A stretch of 64,000 nt of DNA from Lachnospiraceae bacterium (GCA_004556565.1 SFGN01000001.1:1-64000), one strand, 5' to 3'; positions 9,136 through 17,679 are shown, counted from the stretch's first letter. Translations and numbers: made by a program. Notes: generated from the sequence alone by a model not told the origin.

Positions 9136-9152
9136 AAATTATATAAGAAAAC

Positions 9153-9193
9153 GACATGCATCCTCTCTCTTTTGTCCGGTGCATGTCTTTTTC
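9153..9193. terminator. Bidirectional terminator between activase and GreA-like gene
   Basis: GACATGCA at 9153-9160 and TGCATGTC at 9180-9187 form the stem. TTTTTC follows on the plus strand, and GTTTTC follows on the minus strand. It serves two converging genes. Confidence 0.75.
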
Positions 9194-9215
9194 TTATAGC
9201 AACTTCATCCAAAGT

Positions 9216-9719
9216 TCAAAATCTCCTGATCTTATCATCTTCTTCATTTTGCGTATTATAAATCTTTTTAATTACTACATAATACCCGTAATCATCATTC
9301 ACTTTGATATATACCCTGTCACCTGCCTTATGCCCCATAATGGCTTTTCCGACCGGGGACTCAATACTGATCAGCCCGTTCAGAGAGCTGCCCCTTACAG
9401 ACGTGACAAGACGGTAAACCTCAGTCTCGTCATCTTCTTCAATGTATAGTTCAACTGTATTGTTGATTCCCACTTCATCTTCTTTTGACGTATCTTCCAC
9501 AATGATCGCTGTTTTCAGCATCCTCTCAAGATAGCGGATACGGCTTTCATTACTGTTTTTATCTTTCTTTGCGGCATGGTACTCAAAATTTTCACTCAGA
9601 TCTCCGTGCGCCCTTGCCTCTTTTACCGCTTCGATGGCTTCTTTTCTGACAACCAGTTTCCGGTATTCTATCTCTTCACGTATTTTCTCCACGTCGCTCT
9701 TTGTAAGCTGTTCTCTCAT
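9216..9719 (-). CDS. GreA/GreB-family transcript cleavage factor
   Basis: Gre factors enter the secondary channel of RNA polymerase and stimulate cleavage of backtracked RNA. The 167-residue protein has the N-terminal coiled coil with the acidic tip region ARAHGDLSENFEYHAAK and a C-terminal FKBP-like domain (SPVGKAIMGHKAGDRV). The ATG at 9719 is chosen because it gives the family length; an open frame continues upstream into the helicase gene but is not plausible protein. It lies 25 bp downstream of the helicase gene, so the two are probably cotranscribed. It may be a second Gre paralogue rather than the main GreA. Confidence 0.9.
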   Translation of the reverse strand: MREQLTKSDVEKIREEIEYRKLVVRKEAIEAVKEARAHGDLSENFEYHAAKKDKNSNESRIRYLERMLKTAIIVEDTSKEDEVGINNTVELYIEEDDETEVYRLVTSVRGSSLNGLISIESPVGKAIMGHKAGDRVYIKVNDDYGYYVVIKKIYNTQNEEDDKIRRF

Positions 9720-9744
9720 CTTTTCACCAATTCCTCTCTGCTTA

Positions 9745-12150
9745 TTATTCTTCCGGGATTTCCTTCCTGCGGATTTCCTCATGATATTTCCAGAAGGCAT
9801 CCACTGTTTCTGCCGCGTTTTGCACTTTACAGCAATAAATGGACTCCCATTCTCGCGGAAATACTTTCTGATATTGTTCTTCCAGGAATCTGTCATCCAA
9901 TAAAAGAATAATTCCTTTATCATCTTCTGTCCTTATCACCCGCCCTGCTGACTGAAGGACTTTATTCATTCCAGGATACAGATATGCATAATCAAAGCCT
10001 GACATCCCTTTTTCTTCAAAGTAATGTTTCAAAATTTCTCTTTCATTACATACCTGGGGAAGCCCCGTGCCGACAATAATAGCACCGATCAGGCTGTCTC
10101 TCGCAAGGTCAATCCCTTCAGAAAAAATACCGCCCATTACGCAGAAACCCACAAGAGAATTCTCTCGCTTCTCTTCAAAATTCTCTAAAAAGATTTCCCT
10201 CGCTTCTTCGCTCATATACTGCGCCTGTATGACCCAGTCAATCTCATCCCCTGTATTCATCTGCTCCTGAAAACATTGAAACACTTCCTGCATAAATAAG
10301 TACGATGGGAAAAAGGTAATATAATTTCCATGTTTCACCCTGGCAATATTCAGGATATACTCTGCATATCTCCTATACATCCATTTTCCCCTGCGAGTAT
10401 ATCTGGAACTTACATCTGTCCCCAGAACAACCAGCCTGTTTTCGCCCGGAAAAGTTGAATGCACATATACAGCATAATCATCAGTTTCTGTGCTTAACAG
10501 CTGTCTGTAATACTGAATCGGAAGCAGCGTGGCAGAGAAAAAAATCGTGCTGTTTCCCATGTTGAGATAATTGCTGAGATTAACTGAAGGATTAACACAA
10601 AACATTTTCACCATAAACCTGTTATCTTTCTGCAATTCTGAATATATCACATAATTCTCATCCAGGATATCATAAATATTTAAAAATGTCCTCACTTGAA
10701 AATAAAAATCCAATACTGCTTCCCTGTTTTCGGATTCCCGGTTTTCTTCCAGATATCTTTCTATCTCTGTGCATAGGCTTAACAGCTTCAGGGCAATATG
10801 GGATACACCATCCAGCACACGGCAGCTTTCACATTCCCTTTTTAGTTCAAGAAACTGACGATTGCATTCATCCAGTCTATGTGCAAGCTTCGGTGCTTCT
10901 GCCTTGACTAACCGTTTCACAGAGAGGATATCTTCTTTATAGAGGCTGGCACTGTACATCTCTCTGCCGCGTTCCACCAGATTGTGTGCCTCATCGATCA
11001 GGAACAGATATTCTCCCTCTGAACCTTCAGAAAAAAATCGCTTCAGCCGTGCATTGGGATCAAATACATAGTTATAATCACAGATTACCGCATCAGCCCA
11101 TTCCGACACATCCAGCGCCATCTCAAAAGGACAAACTCTGTGCTTTTTGGCATGCTGTTTTAATACTTCTCTCGTCAGAATATCAGATTCTGTAATCAAT
11201 TCATAAACCGCATTATTTACCCTGTCAAAATGCCCTTTCGCATACGGGCATGCATCCGGATTGCATTCAGCCTCATCCATAAAACAGATTTTTTCTTTTG
11301 CAGTCAGCGTAATGAACTTAAACTGTAATACCTGATCCTGCAAAATTCCGAATGCCTGTTCTGCAACCGTCCTGGTGATTGTCCGGGCTGTAAGATAAAA
11401 GATCTTTTCTCCCAGTTCTTCTCCCACTGCGCGCACGGCAGGAAAAACTGACGCTATTGTTTTTCCTACACCCGTTGATGCCTGAATAAACAGCTTTTTT
11501 TTCCTCAAAATTGTCCGGTACACAGATGTGACAAGCTCTCTTTGCCCTCTGCGATAAGGAAAAGGAAATTCCGTTTTCCTGATTGAAGCATTTCTCTCAG
11601 CCCGCCACTCTATCTGAAATTTTGCCCATTTCTCATAAGCAGCCGCTACATGGAAGAACCATCCCTCAAGCTCATCCTTCCCCAACTCATACCGGAAACG
11701 TTTAATTTCTTCTGTTCCCAGATTACAATATGTCAACTGTACAGAAATCTTTTCGAGATTCTTCTGACAGGTATAAGCATATGCATAACATTTCGCCTGG
11801 GCAAGATGTATGCCCACCGGTTCTGTTATCAATTCCAGTTCTCTTACAACACCTTTGATTTCATCAATTACGATGCCCTGTTCTTCCTCAATAATTCCGT
11901 CAGCACGGCCTTCTACCTGCAGAATAAATCCATCGCAGGGATATAGTATTTTCAACGGGACTTCTGCCCGGTAAGCTGCACCCATCTGCTTCTGTATCTT
12001 CCGATGGATTTTACTGCCTTTTTGCATGGCATCTTTGTCCATGCCTCCGGAAATGCGGTTGTCAATATCTCCTTCCCGCAGAATAAATTCTACCAGATTC
12101 CTGACGGAAATCCTGACAATTTTCTCTTCTTTTACGTTATCAAGTTCCAT
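9745..12150 (-). CDS. DinG/Rad3-type (XPD-like) DNA helicase with PD-(D/E)XK-like N-terminus
   Basis: The 801-residue superfamily 2 helicase has Walker A ASTGVGKT (about 224-231), an iron-sulfur cysteine set at Cys289, 296, 301 and 340, the text VICDYNYVFDP, a DEAH box (LIDEAHNLVE, about 384) and a C-terminal helicase half with QSAGRVIRTEDDKG. Residues 1-180 look like a Cas4/RecB-type PD-(D/E)XK domain: His49, GRAD with Asp84, and DEIKG with Glu97/Lys99. No recB-type cysteine cluster is seen in that domain. It probably unwinds DNA during repair; nuclease activity is inference. It is first gene of a pair with the GreA-like factor. Confidence 0.88.
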   Translation of the reverse strand: MELDNVKEEKIVRISVRNLVEFILREGDIDNRISGGMDKDAMQKGSKIHRKIQKQMGAAYRAEVPLKILYPCDGFILQVEGRADGIIEEEQGIVIDEIKGVVRELELITEPVGIHLAQAKCYAYAYTCQKNLEKISVQLTYCNLGTEEIKRFRYELGKDELEGWFFHVAAAYEKWAKFQIEWRAERNASIRKTEFPFPYRRGQRELVTSVYRTILRKKKLFIQASTGVGKTIASVFPAVRAVGEELGEKIFYLTARTITRTVAEQAFGILQDQVLQFKFITLTAKEKICFMDEAECNPDACPYAKGHFDRVNNAVYELITESDILTREVLKQHAKKHRVCPFEMALDVSEWADAVICDYNYVFDPNARLKRFFSEGSEGEYLFLIDEAHNLVERGREMYSASLYKEDILSVKRLVKAEAPKLAHRLDECNRQFLELKRECESCRVLDGVSHIALKLLSLCTEIERYLEENRESENREAVLDFYFQVRTFLNIYDILDENYVIYSELQKDNRFMVKMFCVNPSVNLSNYLNMGNSTIFFSATLLPIQYYRQLLSTETDDYAVYVHSTFPGENRLVVLGTDVSSRYTRRGKWMYRRYAEYILNIARVKHGNYITFFPSYLFMQEVFQCFQEQMNTGDEIDWVIQAQYMSEEAREIFLENFEEKRENSLVGFCVMGGIFSEGIDLARDSLIGAIIVGTGLPQVCNEREILKHYFEEKGMSGFDYAYLYPGMNKVLQSAGRVIRTEDDKGIILLLDDRFLEEQYQKVFPREWESIYCCKVQNAAETVDAFWKYHEEIRRKEIPEE

Positions 12151-12232
12151 ACCTTCTTCTTTCTCTGTGTCAACCCCATATCATTCCATTCATTTTATTC
12201 AAAACCTTATTGAAGGTCTTCTCACCCCGGTT

Positions 12233-13161
12233 CTAAACAGTCACCTGAAAATGGATATAATTGTTCCCTTCGATTTCCTGCTGTCCGACTGTAATCTCTC
12301 CATTTGCTTTTTCAATCAATGTTTTTGCACGACAGAGCCCGATTCCTCTCTTTTTCCCGTCCGTTTCTTTTGTGGAATAACCGGATTCAAAATAATGTCC
12401 CATTTCTTCAAAAGATACTTTCGAAAACTGATTCATGATATCAAATACTATTCTGTCATCTATAGAATCTAGTATGATGCACCCTAAATACCGTACTGTT
12501 TCTCTGAGAATGCTTTTTCGAGAGTGCAGTTGTAAAAACACAGGCGTAGCGGGCTACGCTGAGGCTTTTACAACTGTGCTATCGGGAAAACAGACCAGCG
12601 AAACATAGTGTTATTTAGGGTGGATCATACTAGGCAGATCACCACTTTCCCGCCTTCTTTGGAGGAAGCTTCAAACGCATTATCAACAAGCACCCCGATA
12701 ATCTCGATCATGCTGTGCTCCGATATACCTGAAATAATCTCATGGCTTTTCACTTCTATGTCGACAATGATATTTTCTGGAGCGTTTACATTTTTACTAT
12801 ATAAAAAGCCGGCAAGTACTTTATCGCTGATTCTGAGGAGCGGCAGAAACCGATTCATACCGTCCGAACGCACCTGCTGTATATAAGTTGACTGTTTCTT
12901 TACCAGTTCTTCATAATTATCAACCGTCAGGTGCATGCTAAGAATCTCATTCATATGATTATCATATTCGTGCTGCCTGTAACGGATTTCCTTAACCAGT
13001 TCTTCCATAGGCTGTATATAAAGCTGATAAAGCTTCAATTCTTTTTCCTGATCTCTGATAATGGCATTACTGAGATTTCTGTCCACGATGCCCCACATAA
13101 CTCCGGCAACAAGGATCAGAAATATTACCGCCCTGCGAATATTCAATGTTCCTCTCAACAT
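12233..13161 (-). pseudogene. GHKL (AgrC/NatK-like) sensor histidine kinase, disrupted by a MITE
   Basis: Two open pieces encode one kinase. The upstream piece has one membrane segment, the H-box region YRQHEYDNHMNEI and the N-box LVDNAFEAS, then ends KVVICLV-stop inside an inserted element (12473-12629). The downstream piece resumes with DSIDDRIVFDI and ends with G-box text KRGIGLCRAKTLIEKANG. Removing the element and one CTAG copy restores KVVICLDSIDDRIV in frame. The N-terminus is also short: related kinases have five to seven membrane segments. Start taken as the ATG eight bases after AGAGGAG. It follows a truncated response regulator. Confidence 0.85.
12473..12629. mobile_element. MITE-like element 3 inserted in the histidine kinase gene (CTAG target duplication)
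   Basis: A 157-bp element with inverted ends TATGATGCACCCTAAATA (12473-12490) and a complement of TATGATCCACCCTAAATA (12612-12629), one mismatch in 18. It is flanked by CTAG at 12469-12472 and 12630-12633. Inner stems include CAGTTGTAAAA/TTTTACAACTG and GCGTAGC/GCTACGC. CTAG fits the YTAR target duplication known for IS5-group elements, but the mobilising transposase is a guess. Its ends are unrelated to the two GTAAC elements. Confidence 0.85.
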
Positions 13162-13427
13162 CAGGCACACTCCTCTTGGAATTGCCTTGATAAAATATCC
13201 GAACAGGAAATTTTGTAATTGATTCCGTCGATATCTTCACAGTCAAAAGGATTCAGATTAATATCCAGAAGAAACAAGTCAAAAGAAACGGTGCTGCGGA
13301 GCAGCCCCCTGGCCGAAGCCAGGTCTGCCGCCGCATCCACCGTTAATTCTGCGGAGATATTCTGAATCATTTTTATTAATGCTTTCCTGCTTTGCTCCTC
13401 ATCTTCAAGAACAAATACTCTTATCAA
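13161..13427 (-). pseudogene. Truncated response regulator receiver domain
   Basis: The fragment begins IRVFVLEDEEQSRKALIKMI (acidic pocket Glu/Asp) and includes FDLFLLDINLNP with the likely phospho-accepting Asp. It breaks off after DIDGINYKI, in the middle of the receiver, and reads through unrelated codons to a stop. The rest of the receiver and the expected LytTR DNA-binding domain are missing. The kinase fragment starts immediately (ATG overlapping the stop), so a deletion seems to have removed the regulator's C-terminus together with the kinase's membrane part. A TTG six bases after AGGAG is the likely original start. Confidence 0.75.
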
Positions 13428-13449
13428 ATCCAACTCCTGCAACGAATCT

Positions 13450-14388
13450 TTATTCTGCCGTGTCTATATGAGCTACCTCTGCAATTGTTTTTGTAAGGCC
13501 TGCGATTCCCTGAAGATCAGACGGGATAATAATCTTTGTTGCTTTTCCGTCAGCCGCTTTTGCAAATGCTTCCAGACTCTTAAGAGTAAGCACTGCATTG
13601 TCCGCGCCTGCCGATTTAATAAATTCGATACCCTCGGCGGTTGCCTTCTGGACTGTCCTGATGGCTTCCGCCTGTCCTTCAGCTTCTTTAATCCTTTTCT
13701 GCTTCTCAGCCTCGGCTTTAAGGATTGCAGCCTGTTTGGAAGCCTCTGCTTCAAGGATTACGGATTCTTTCTCACCTTCCGCTACAAGAATTGTAGATTT
13801 TTTTTCACCTTCCGCACGAAGAATAGCTTCTCTTCGTTCACGTTCTGCTTTCATCTGCTTCTCCATCGCATCCTGGATCGCCTTCGGCGGCATGATATTC
13901 TTCAATTCAACACGGTTCACCTTGATTCCCCACTCATCAGTAGCGATGTCAAGAATTGTGCGCATCTTTGTGTTGATAGTCTCTCTGGAAGTCAGCGTTT
14001 CATCAAGTTCCAGATCACCGATAATATTACGAAGAGTCGTAGCTGTCAGATTTTCAATGGCAGCAATCGGACTTTCCACTCCATATGCGTACTTTTTCGG
14101 GTCTGTGATCTGGAAAAACACAACAGTGTCAATCTGCATGGTTACGTTATCCTTCGTGATAACCGCCTGCGGTTCAAAATCTACAACCTGTTCCTTCAGA
14201 GAAACACGTCTTGCAACTCTGTCGATCATCGGTATTTTGAAATGCAGTCCGACACTCCATGTCTCCTTATATCCGCCGAGACGTTCCACGACATACGCAT
14301 GTGCCTGCGGCACAATCTTCACATTTGAAATCAAAATCAAAAGAACAATAATAAAAATTACAATTAAAGCAATACCCCATTTCAGCAT
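13450..14388 (-). CDS. SPFH/band 7 (stomatin/QmcA-like) membrane protein
   Basis: The 312-residue protein has one N-terminal membrane anchor (residues 4-22), a band 7 domain (IVPQAHAYVVERLGGYKETWSVGLHFKIP onward is its classical start) and an alanine- and glutamate-rich coiled coil with repeated AEGEKES/ILEAEASKQAAI units (about 190-250). SPFH proteins form large rings that organise membrane domains and often regulate proteases. It is three bases downstream of the NfeD gene, a well-known operon partner. Confidence 0.92.
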   Translation of the reverse strand: MLKWGIALIVIFIIVLLILISNVKIVPQAHAYVVERLGGYKETWSVGLHFKIPMIDRVARRVSLKEQVVDFEPQAVITKDNVTMQIDTVVFFQITDPKKYAYGVESPIAAIENLTATTLRNIIGDLELDETLTSRETINTKMRTILDIATDEWGIKVNRVELKNIMPPKAIQDAMEKQMKAERERREAILRAEGEKKSTILVAEGEKESVILEAEASKQAAILKAEAEKQKRIKEAEGQAEAIRTVQKATAEGIEFIKSAGADNAVLTLKSLEAFAKAADGKATKIIIPSDLQGIAGLTKTIAEVAHIDTAE

Positions 14389-14391
14389 CTT

Positions 14392-14835
14392 TTATTCCTC
14401 CTCATATTTTTTTACAATAAGCTTAACTCCGGAAATGTTTACAACCTTTGCCAGCTCACCCTGGTTCAGAACTTCACCGTCCTCCTCTGTACGGGCAGTC
14501 CATTCCAGGCCATTAACAACAGCAGTCCCTGTTCCGTTGAGGTTATCTACTCTTTCGGTTATTCTAACCATTTTGCCGATAATTCCCTCATAATTTGTTT
14601 TTTCATGATGAGAATTTATGTACTTTACAGCAAACGGCCTTGTAAAGAATAATAATAAGAATGAAACAATCAGAAACGCTCCCATCTGCCACCAGATATT
14701 AAATCCTGCCAGATAGACAAACAACGCTGCTACAGCTCCTCCGGCAAGCCAGATGGAAGTCAGCCCGACTGTAGCAATCTCAACAACAAGAAATATAAGC
14801 AGCAACCCAAGCCATACATAAACTTCCACATCCAT
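14392..14835 (-). CDS. NfeD-family membrane protein
   Basis: The 147-residue protein has membrane segments at about residues 6-24, 29-45 and 50-66, followed by a C-terminal OB-fold (GIIGKMVRITERVDNLNGTG to KLIVKKYEEE). This is the short NfeD type without a ClpP-like protease, the usual partner of stomatin/SPFH proteins. ATG at 14835 gives MDVEVYVW; a GTG at 14850, six bases after AAGGAG, is an equally plausible start adding five residues. Translation is probably coupled to the next gene. Confidence 0.9.
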   Translation of the reverse strand: MDVEVYVWLGLLLIFLVVEIATVGLTSIWLAGGAVAALFVYLAGFNIWWQMGAFLIVSFLLLFFTRPFAVKYINSHHEKTNYEGIIGKMVRITERVDNLNGTGTAVVNGLEWTARTEEDGEVLNQGELAKVVNISGVKLIVKKYEEE

Positions 14836-15069
14836 ATGCAACTCTGACACTCCTTTCTCCTTAAACGAATCATCCGGACTTTCTGCCTGATACGGTGCAC
14901 TGTACGGTTTTATAAAACAAACATACAATTCACTGTCTCTATCATATTCCGTACTTTGATATTATGCAATACTTTTTGCGTGAATGCAGTGTTTTTCTGC
15001 TCAAATGTGAAATTTCTGTCAAATTATGTATTCTGTTCACTTTTTCCGATAGTCAGGCTGCAAACAGTA

Positions 15070-15843
15070 TCAGACTATAGTGGGACCAAACTCCGTCATG
15101 TCCGCCCGGTAACGCAGGGGAAGGTGTGTCTGCTGGCATTTCGGATTTTCTCTTTCCTTTATAGAAATCGTATCAAAAAACGTTTTCCACAACTGCTCAT
15201 ACTCCGATTCCGCATCAGAAATTCTCCGCAAGACATCCTGATTCAGTTCCTGCCCGGAAACGAGAACCCATTTGTAATGTGCACGGTGCAAAATACACTC
15301 TTCATGCGTTTTATCATAAATCATCCAGTTTTCCATCGGAAACCGGTCAGCAAAATGATTTCCTATACATACCAGTATATGATTATCCGGTGAAATTTCC
15401 GAAAACAAGACCTGATTCTCCAGTTCCCGGAAACGGATAAATTCTTTAAACAGATGTGCCTCATTCGACACTCTTCTGTCAAGCTCAAAAACCTTTGCGA
15501 CATCAGGGTTTGTCAGATGCTCCATGATTCTTCTGCCGGACGGTATTTTTCTTGCCGCGCACATAACATGAAACACTGCATCTGCCCTGTCCGTGTCCCC
15601 GGATAATAACGCGTGATAGACAGACCACCATGTATTATATCCCATATTTTTCTGAATGAGCCGGGATACCGCCCGGGCTTTAAGCTCATTCTCTGTCACC
15701 TCCGCATATTCACAGAACATCCTTGGTTCCATAAAGCCCCGGATCTCTATTCCGGCATCAGCATCTCTGGACTCCTTCCATGCGTCATATATTGCGGACA
15801 GGATTCCTGTTATGCTATTTCCACAGACATATATCTTTTTCAC
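15070..15843 (-). CDS. TIGR03915-family putative DNA repair protein
   Basis: The 257-residue protein begins KKIYVCGNSITGILSAIYDAW, the typical opening of TIGR03915 (DUF4130-type) proteins, which occur next to TIGR03916 radical SAM enzymes. The gene follows its partner by 11 bp. The GTG start at 15843 is preferred because AGGTGG lies six bases upstream; a TTG at 15858 is an alternative. Its biochemical role is not known; participation in DNA repair rests on gene pairing and on the SOS-like promoter ahead of the pair. Confidence 0.85.
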   Translation of the reverse strand: MKKIYVCGNSITGILSAIYDAWKESRDADAGIEIRGFMEPRMFCEYAEVTENELKARAVSRLIQKNMGYNTWWSVYHALLSGDTDRADAVFHVMCAARKIPSGRRIMEHLTNPDVAKVFELDRRVSNEAHLFKEFIRFRELENQVLFSEISPDNHILVCIGNHFADRFPMENWMIYDKTHEECILHRAHYKWVLVSGQELNQDVLRRISDAESEYEQLWKTFFDTISIKERENPKCQQTHLPLRYRADMTEFGPTIV

Positions 15844-15854
15844 ACCGTTCCACC

Positions 15855-17192
15855 TCAATTCCTGATTATCAAATCCGCCTTCTGCGAAGAAATAAAATTT
15901 ACATCGTCAAACAGGGATAGCTGATGATATGTCATTCCCGTCACAGAATCCGGCAGGCGCTCTCCCGCATTCATCAGATTCCTGGTAATGTAATCTGCAT
16001 CCATCTTCGTCCGATACATCATCTTGCCGTTACATGTTATAAAATACAATGCTCTTTTTAAGACAACTCCCATTTTTTTCAGATCTTCAAACTGAATGAT
16101 TCCCATTGTTCTTGCCTTGACGATTCTGAGAGCAGATTTAACCCCGATTCCGGGGACACGCAGGAGCATCTCATACGCTGCCCTGTTCACTTCCACAGGA
16201 AACTGTTCGAGATGCCTGAGCGCCCAGCAGCATTTCGGATCCAGGAAAACATTGAAATTCGGATTATTCTCATCCAGAAGCTCTGATGCTTCAAATTTGT
16301 AAAACCTTAACAGCCAGTCTGCCTGATACAGACGATGCTCTCTCAATAACGGAGGCCCGTCTGATGTCTTAGCAGGAAGTGCCTTGTCCTCATTCACAGA
16401 CACAAATGCTGAATAAAACACTCGTTTCAGGTCAAATTTCCGATATAATGCTTCCGCCACACTTAAAATCTGATAATCTGATTCCGGAGTGGCGCCTATA
16501 ATCATCTGAGTGCTCTGACCCGCCGGCACGAATCTCGGCGCATTCTTATAAACAGAAATCTCATACTTGTTCTCATTCATACGATTCTGCACCATCCGCA
16601 TCGGCGTCAATATATTCTTTCTGCTCTTATGAGGAGCAAGCTTTCTCAGGCTTTCTGCTGTAGGAAGTTCCATATTCACGCTCATACGATCCGCCAGAAA
16701 GCCCGTTTTCTGTATTATCTCTTCACTTGCTCCCGGGATTGCCTTTACATGGATATATCCCTGAAAGTTGCAAACTTTCCGAAGCCTGTATAACGTCGCA
16801 TATATCAGTTCCATCGTATAGTCAGGACTTTTTAATATCCCGGAGCTCAAAAACAATCCCTCAATATAATTCCGACGGTAAAACTCCATTGTCAGCGTGC
16901 AGACTTCCTCCGGGGTAAAAGAAGTCCTGGGTACATCATTCGATGAACGGTTGATACAATATCTGCAGTCATAAATACATTCATTCGTAAATAGAATCTT
17001 CAACAGGGAAATACATCTCCCGTCTGATGAAAAGCTGTGACAGATTCCTGAAGCCTGGCAATTACCCATTCCCGTCCCGTCGCCTCTTCGGTCAACACCG
17101 CTTGAAGTACATGATACATCATACTTTGCCGCATCTGACAAAATAAGCAGTTTTTCCTGTATTGACATCTGTGTCTGTATTTTTTCTGCCAT
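15855..17192 (-). CDS. TIGR03916-family radical SAM DNA repair/modification protein
   Basis: The 445-residue protein has the radical SAM cluster motif CIYDCRYC (Cys72, 76, 79), further N-terminal cysteines (28, 45, 51, 60), a helix-hairpin-helix DNA-binding motif LLRVPGIGVKSALRI (about 343-357) and a C-terminal QLSLF (424-428) that fits the sliding-clamp-binding consensus. Together these suggest a DNA-acting radical enzyme recruited to the replication clamp; the reaction is unknown. The ATG at 17192 is preferred because GGAGG precedes it; an ATG four codons earlier lacks a site. Two LexA-like boxes flank its promoter. Confidence 0.88.
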   Translation of the reverse strand: MAEKIQTQMSIQEKLLILSDAAKYDVSCTSSGVDRRGDGTGMGNCQASGICHSFSSDGRCISLLKILFTNECIYDCRYCINRSSNDVPRTSFTPEEVCTLTMEFYRRNYIEGLFLSSGILKSPDYTMELIYATLYRLRKVCNFQGYIHVKAIPGASEEIIQKTGFLADRMSVNMELPTAESLRKLAPHKSRKNILTPMRMVQNRMNENKYEISVYKNAPRFVPAGQSTQMIIGATPESDYQILSVAEALYRKFDLKRVFYSAFVSVNEDKALPAKTSDGPPLLREHRLYQADWLLRFYKFEASELLDENNPNFNVFLDPKCCWALRHLEQFPVEVNRAAYEMLLRVPGIGVKSALRIVKARTMGIIQFEDLKKMGVVLKRALYFITCNGKMMYRTKMDADYITRNLMNAGERLPDSVTGMTYHQLSLFDDVNFISSQKADLIIRN

Positions 17193-17250
17193 CTCGCCCT
17201 CCATTTCCTTCTATTCTACTTTTGGCAAGTCCTGATTCATACACATTTTT

Positions 17251-17322
17251 AGAACGTTTGTTTGTTTTTCTTATCATATCACGTTGATGGAAAGAAATCA
17301 ATACTTTTCGAACATTTATTCG
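17251..17322 (-). promoter_or_regulatory. SOS-type promoter with two LexA-like boxes
   Basis: On the minus strand TTGATT (17301-17296) and TATGAT (17278-17273) have a 17-bp spacer. One box, CGAACATTTATTCG (17309-17322), lies just upstream of the -35. The other, AGAACGTTTGTTTG (17251-17264), covers the start region. The second fits the Gram-positive GAAC-N4-GTTY form; the first deviates by one base (ATTC). The arrangement predicts LexA repression of the radical SAM pair. Confidence 0.7.
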
Positions 17323-17361
17323 TTTTTTCCGGATAACTTATAATAAGGCATAAGAAACGCA

Positions 17362-17481
17362 TTGACTTTCACTGGTAAATATGCTACTCTGAACATGATG
17401 TCCGAGGAAGAATTGAGATTCTATTCTGATTGATATTCTGCAGGACATTATTTTATCAATTATTTTATGGAGGGCGACACG
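17362..17481 (+). promoter_or_regulatory. Promoter and leader of the cold-shock gene
   Basis: TTGACT (17362-17367) and TACTCT (17385-17390) have a 17-bp spacer. The predicted leader of about 85 bases contains a GTCC/GGAC closing stem (about 17400-17453) and an AGAATTGAGATTCT stem. Temperature-sensitive leaders are usual for csp genes; that this one is such a switch is inference. Confidence 0.55.
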
Positions 17482-17679
17482 ATGACAGGTACAGTTAAGT
17501 GGTTTAACAACCAGAAGGGATATGGATTTATTTCCAATTCTGAGGGAAAAGACATTTTCGTACATTATTCAGGATTGGTAATGGATGGATTTAAATCCTT
17601 AGAAGAAGGCCAGGCTGTTGAATTCGACGTAACAGAGGGAGCCAAAGGACCACAGGCAGTCAACGTAGTAAAGCTTTAA
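17482..17679 (+). CDS. Cold-shock protein (CspA/CspB family)
   Basis: A 65-residue single cold-shock domain that binds single-stranded nucleic acid and melts RNA structure. RNP1 reads KGYGFI and RNP2 reads DIFVHYS, and the opening MTGTVKWFNNQKGYGF is characteristic. The ATG at 17482 is chosen because GGAGGG lies about seven bases upstream and it gives the family length; an earlier ATG at 17467 would overlap the ribosome binding site. It is monocistronic, ending before the hairpin terminator at 17781. Confidence 0.95.
   Translation: MTGTVKWFNNQKGYGFISNSEGKDIFVHYSGLVMDGFKSLEEGQAVEFDVTEGAKGPQAVNVVKL

Noticed and set aside
9720..9923. N-terminal extension of the GreA-like protein
   Set aside because: It lies inside the helicase coding sequence and is not protein-like for the family; the ATG at 9719 gives the right length.
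13468..14593. Long plus-strand open frames opposite the SPFH and NfeD genes
   Set aside because: They are antisense shadows of clear genes, with no ribosome binding sites or recognisable domains.
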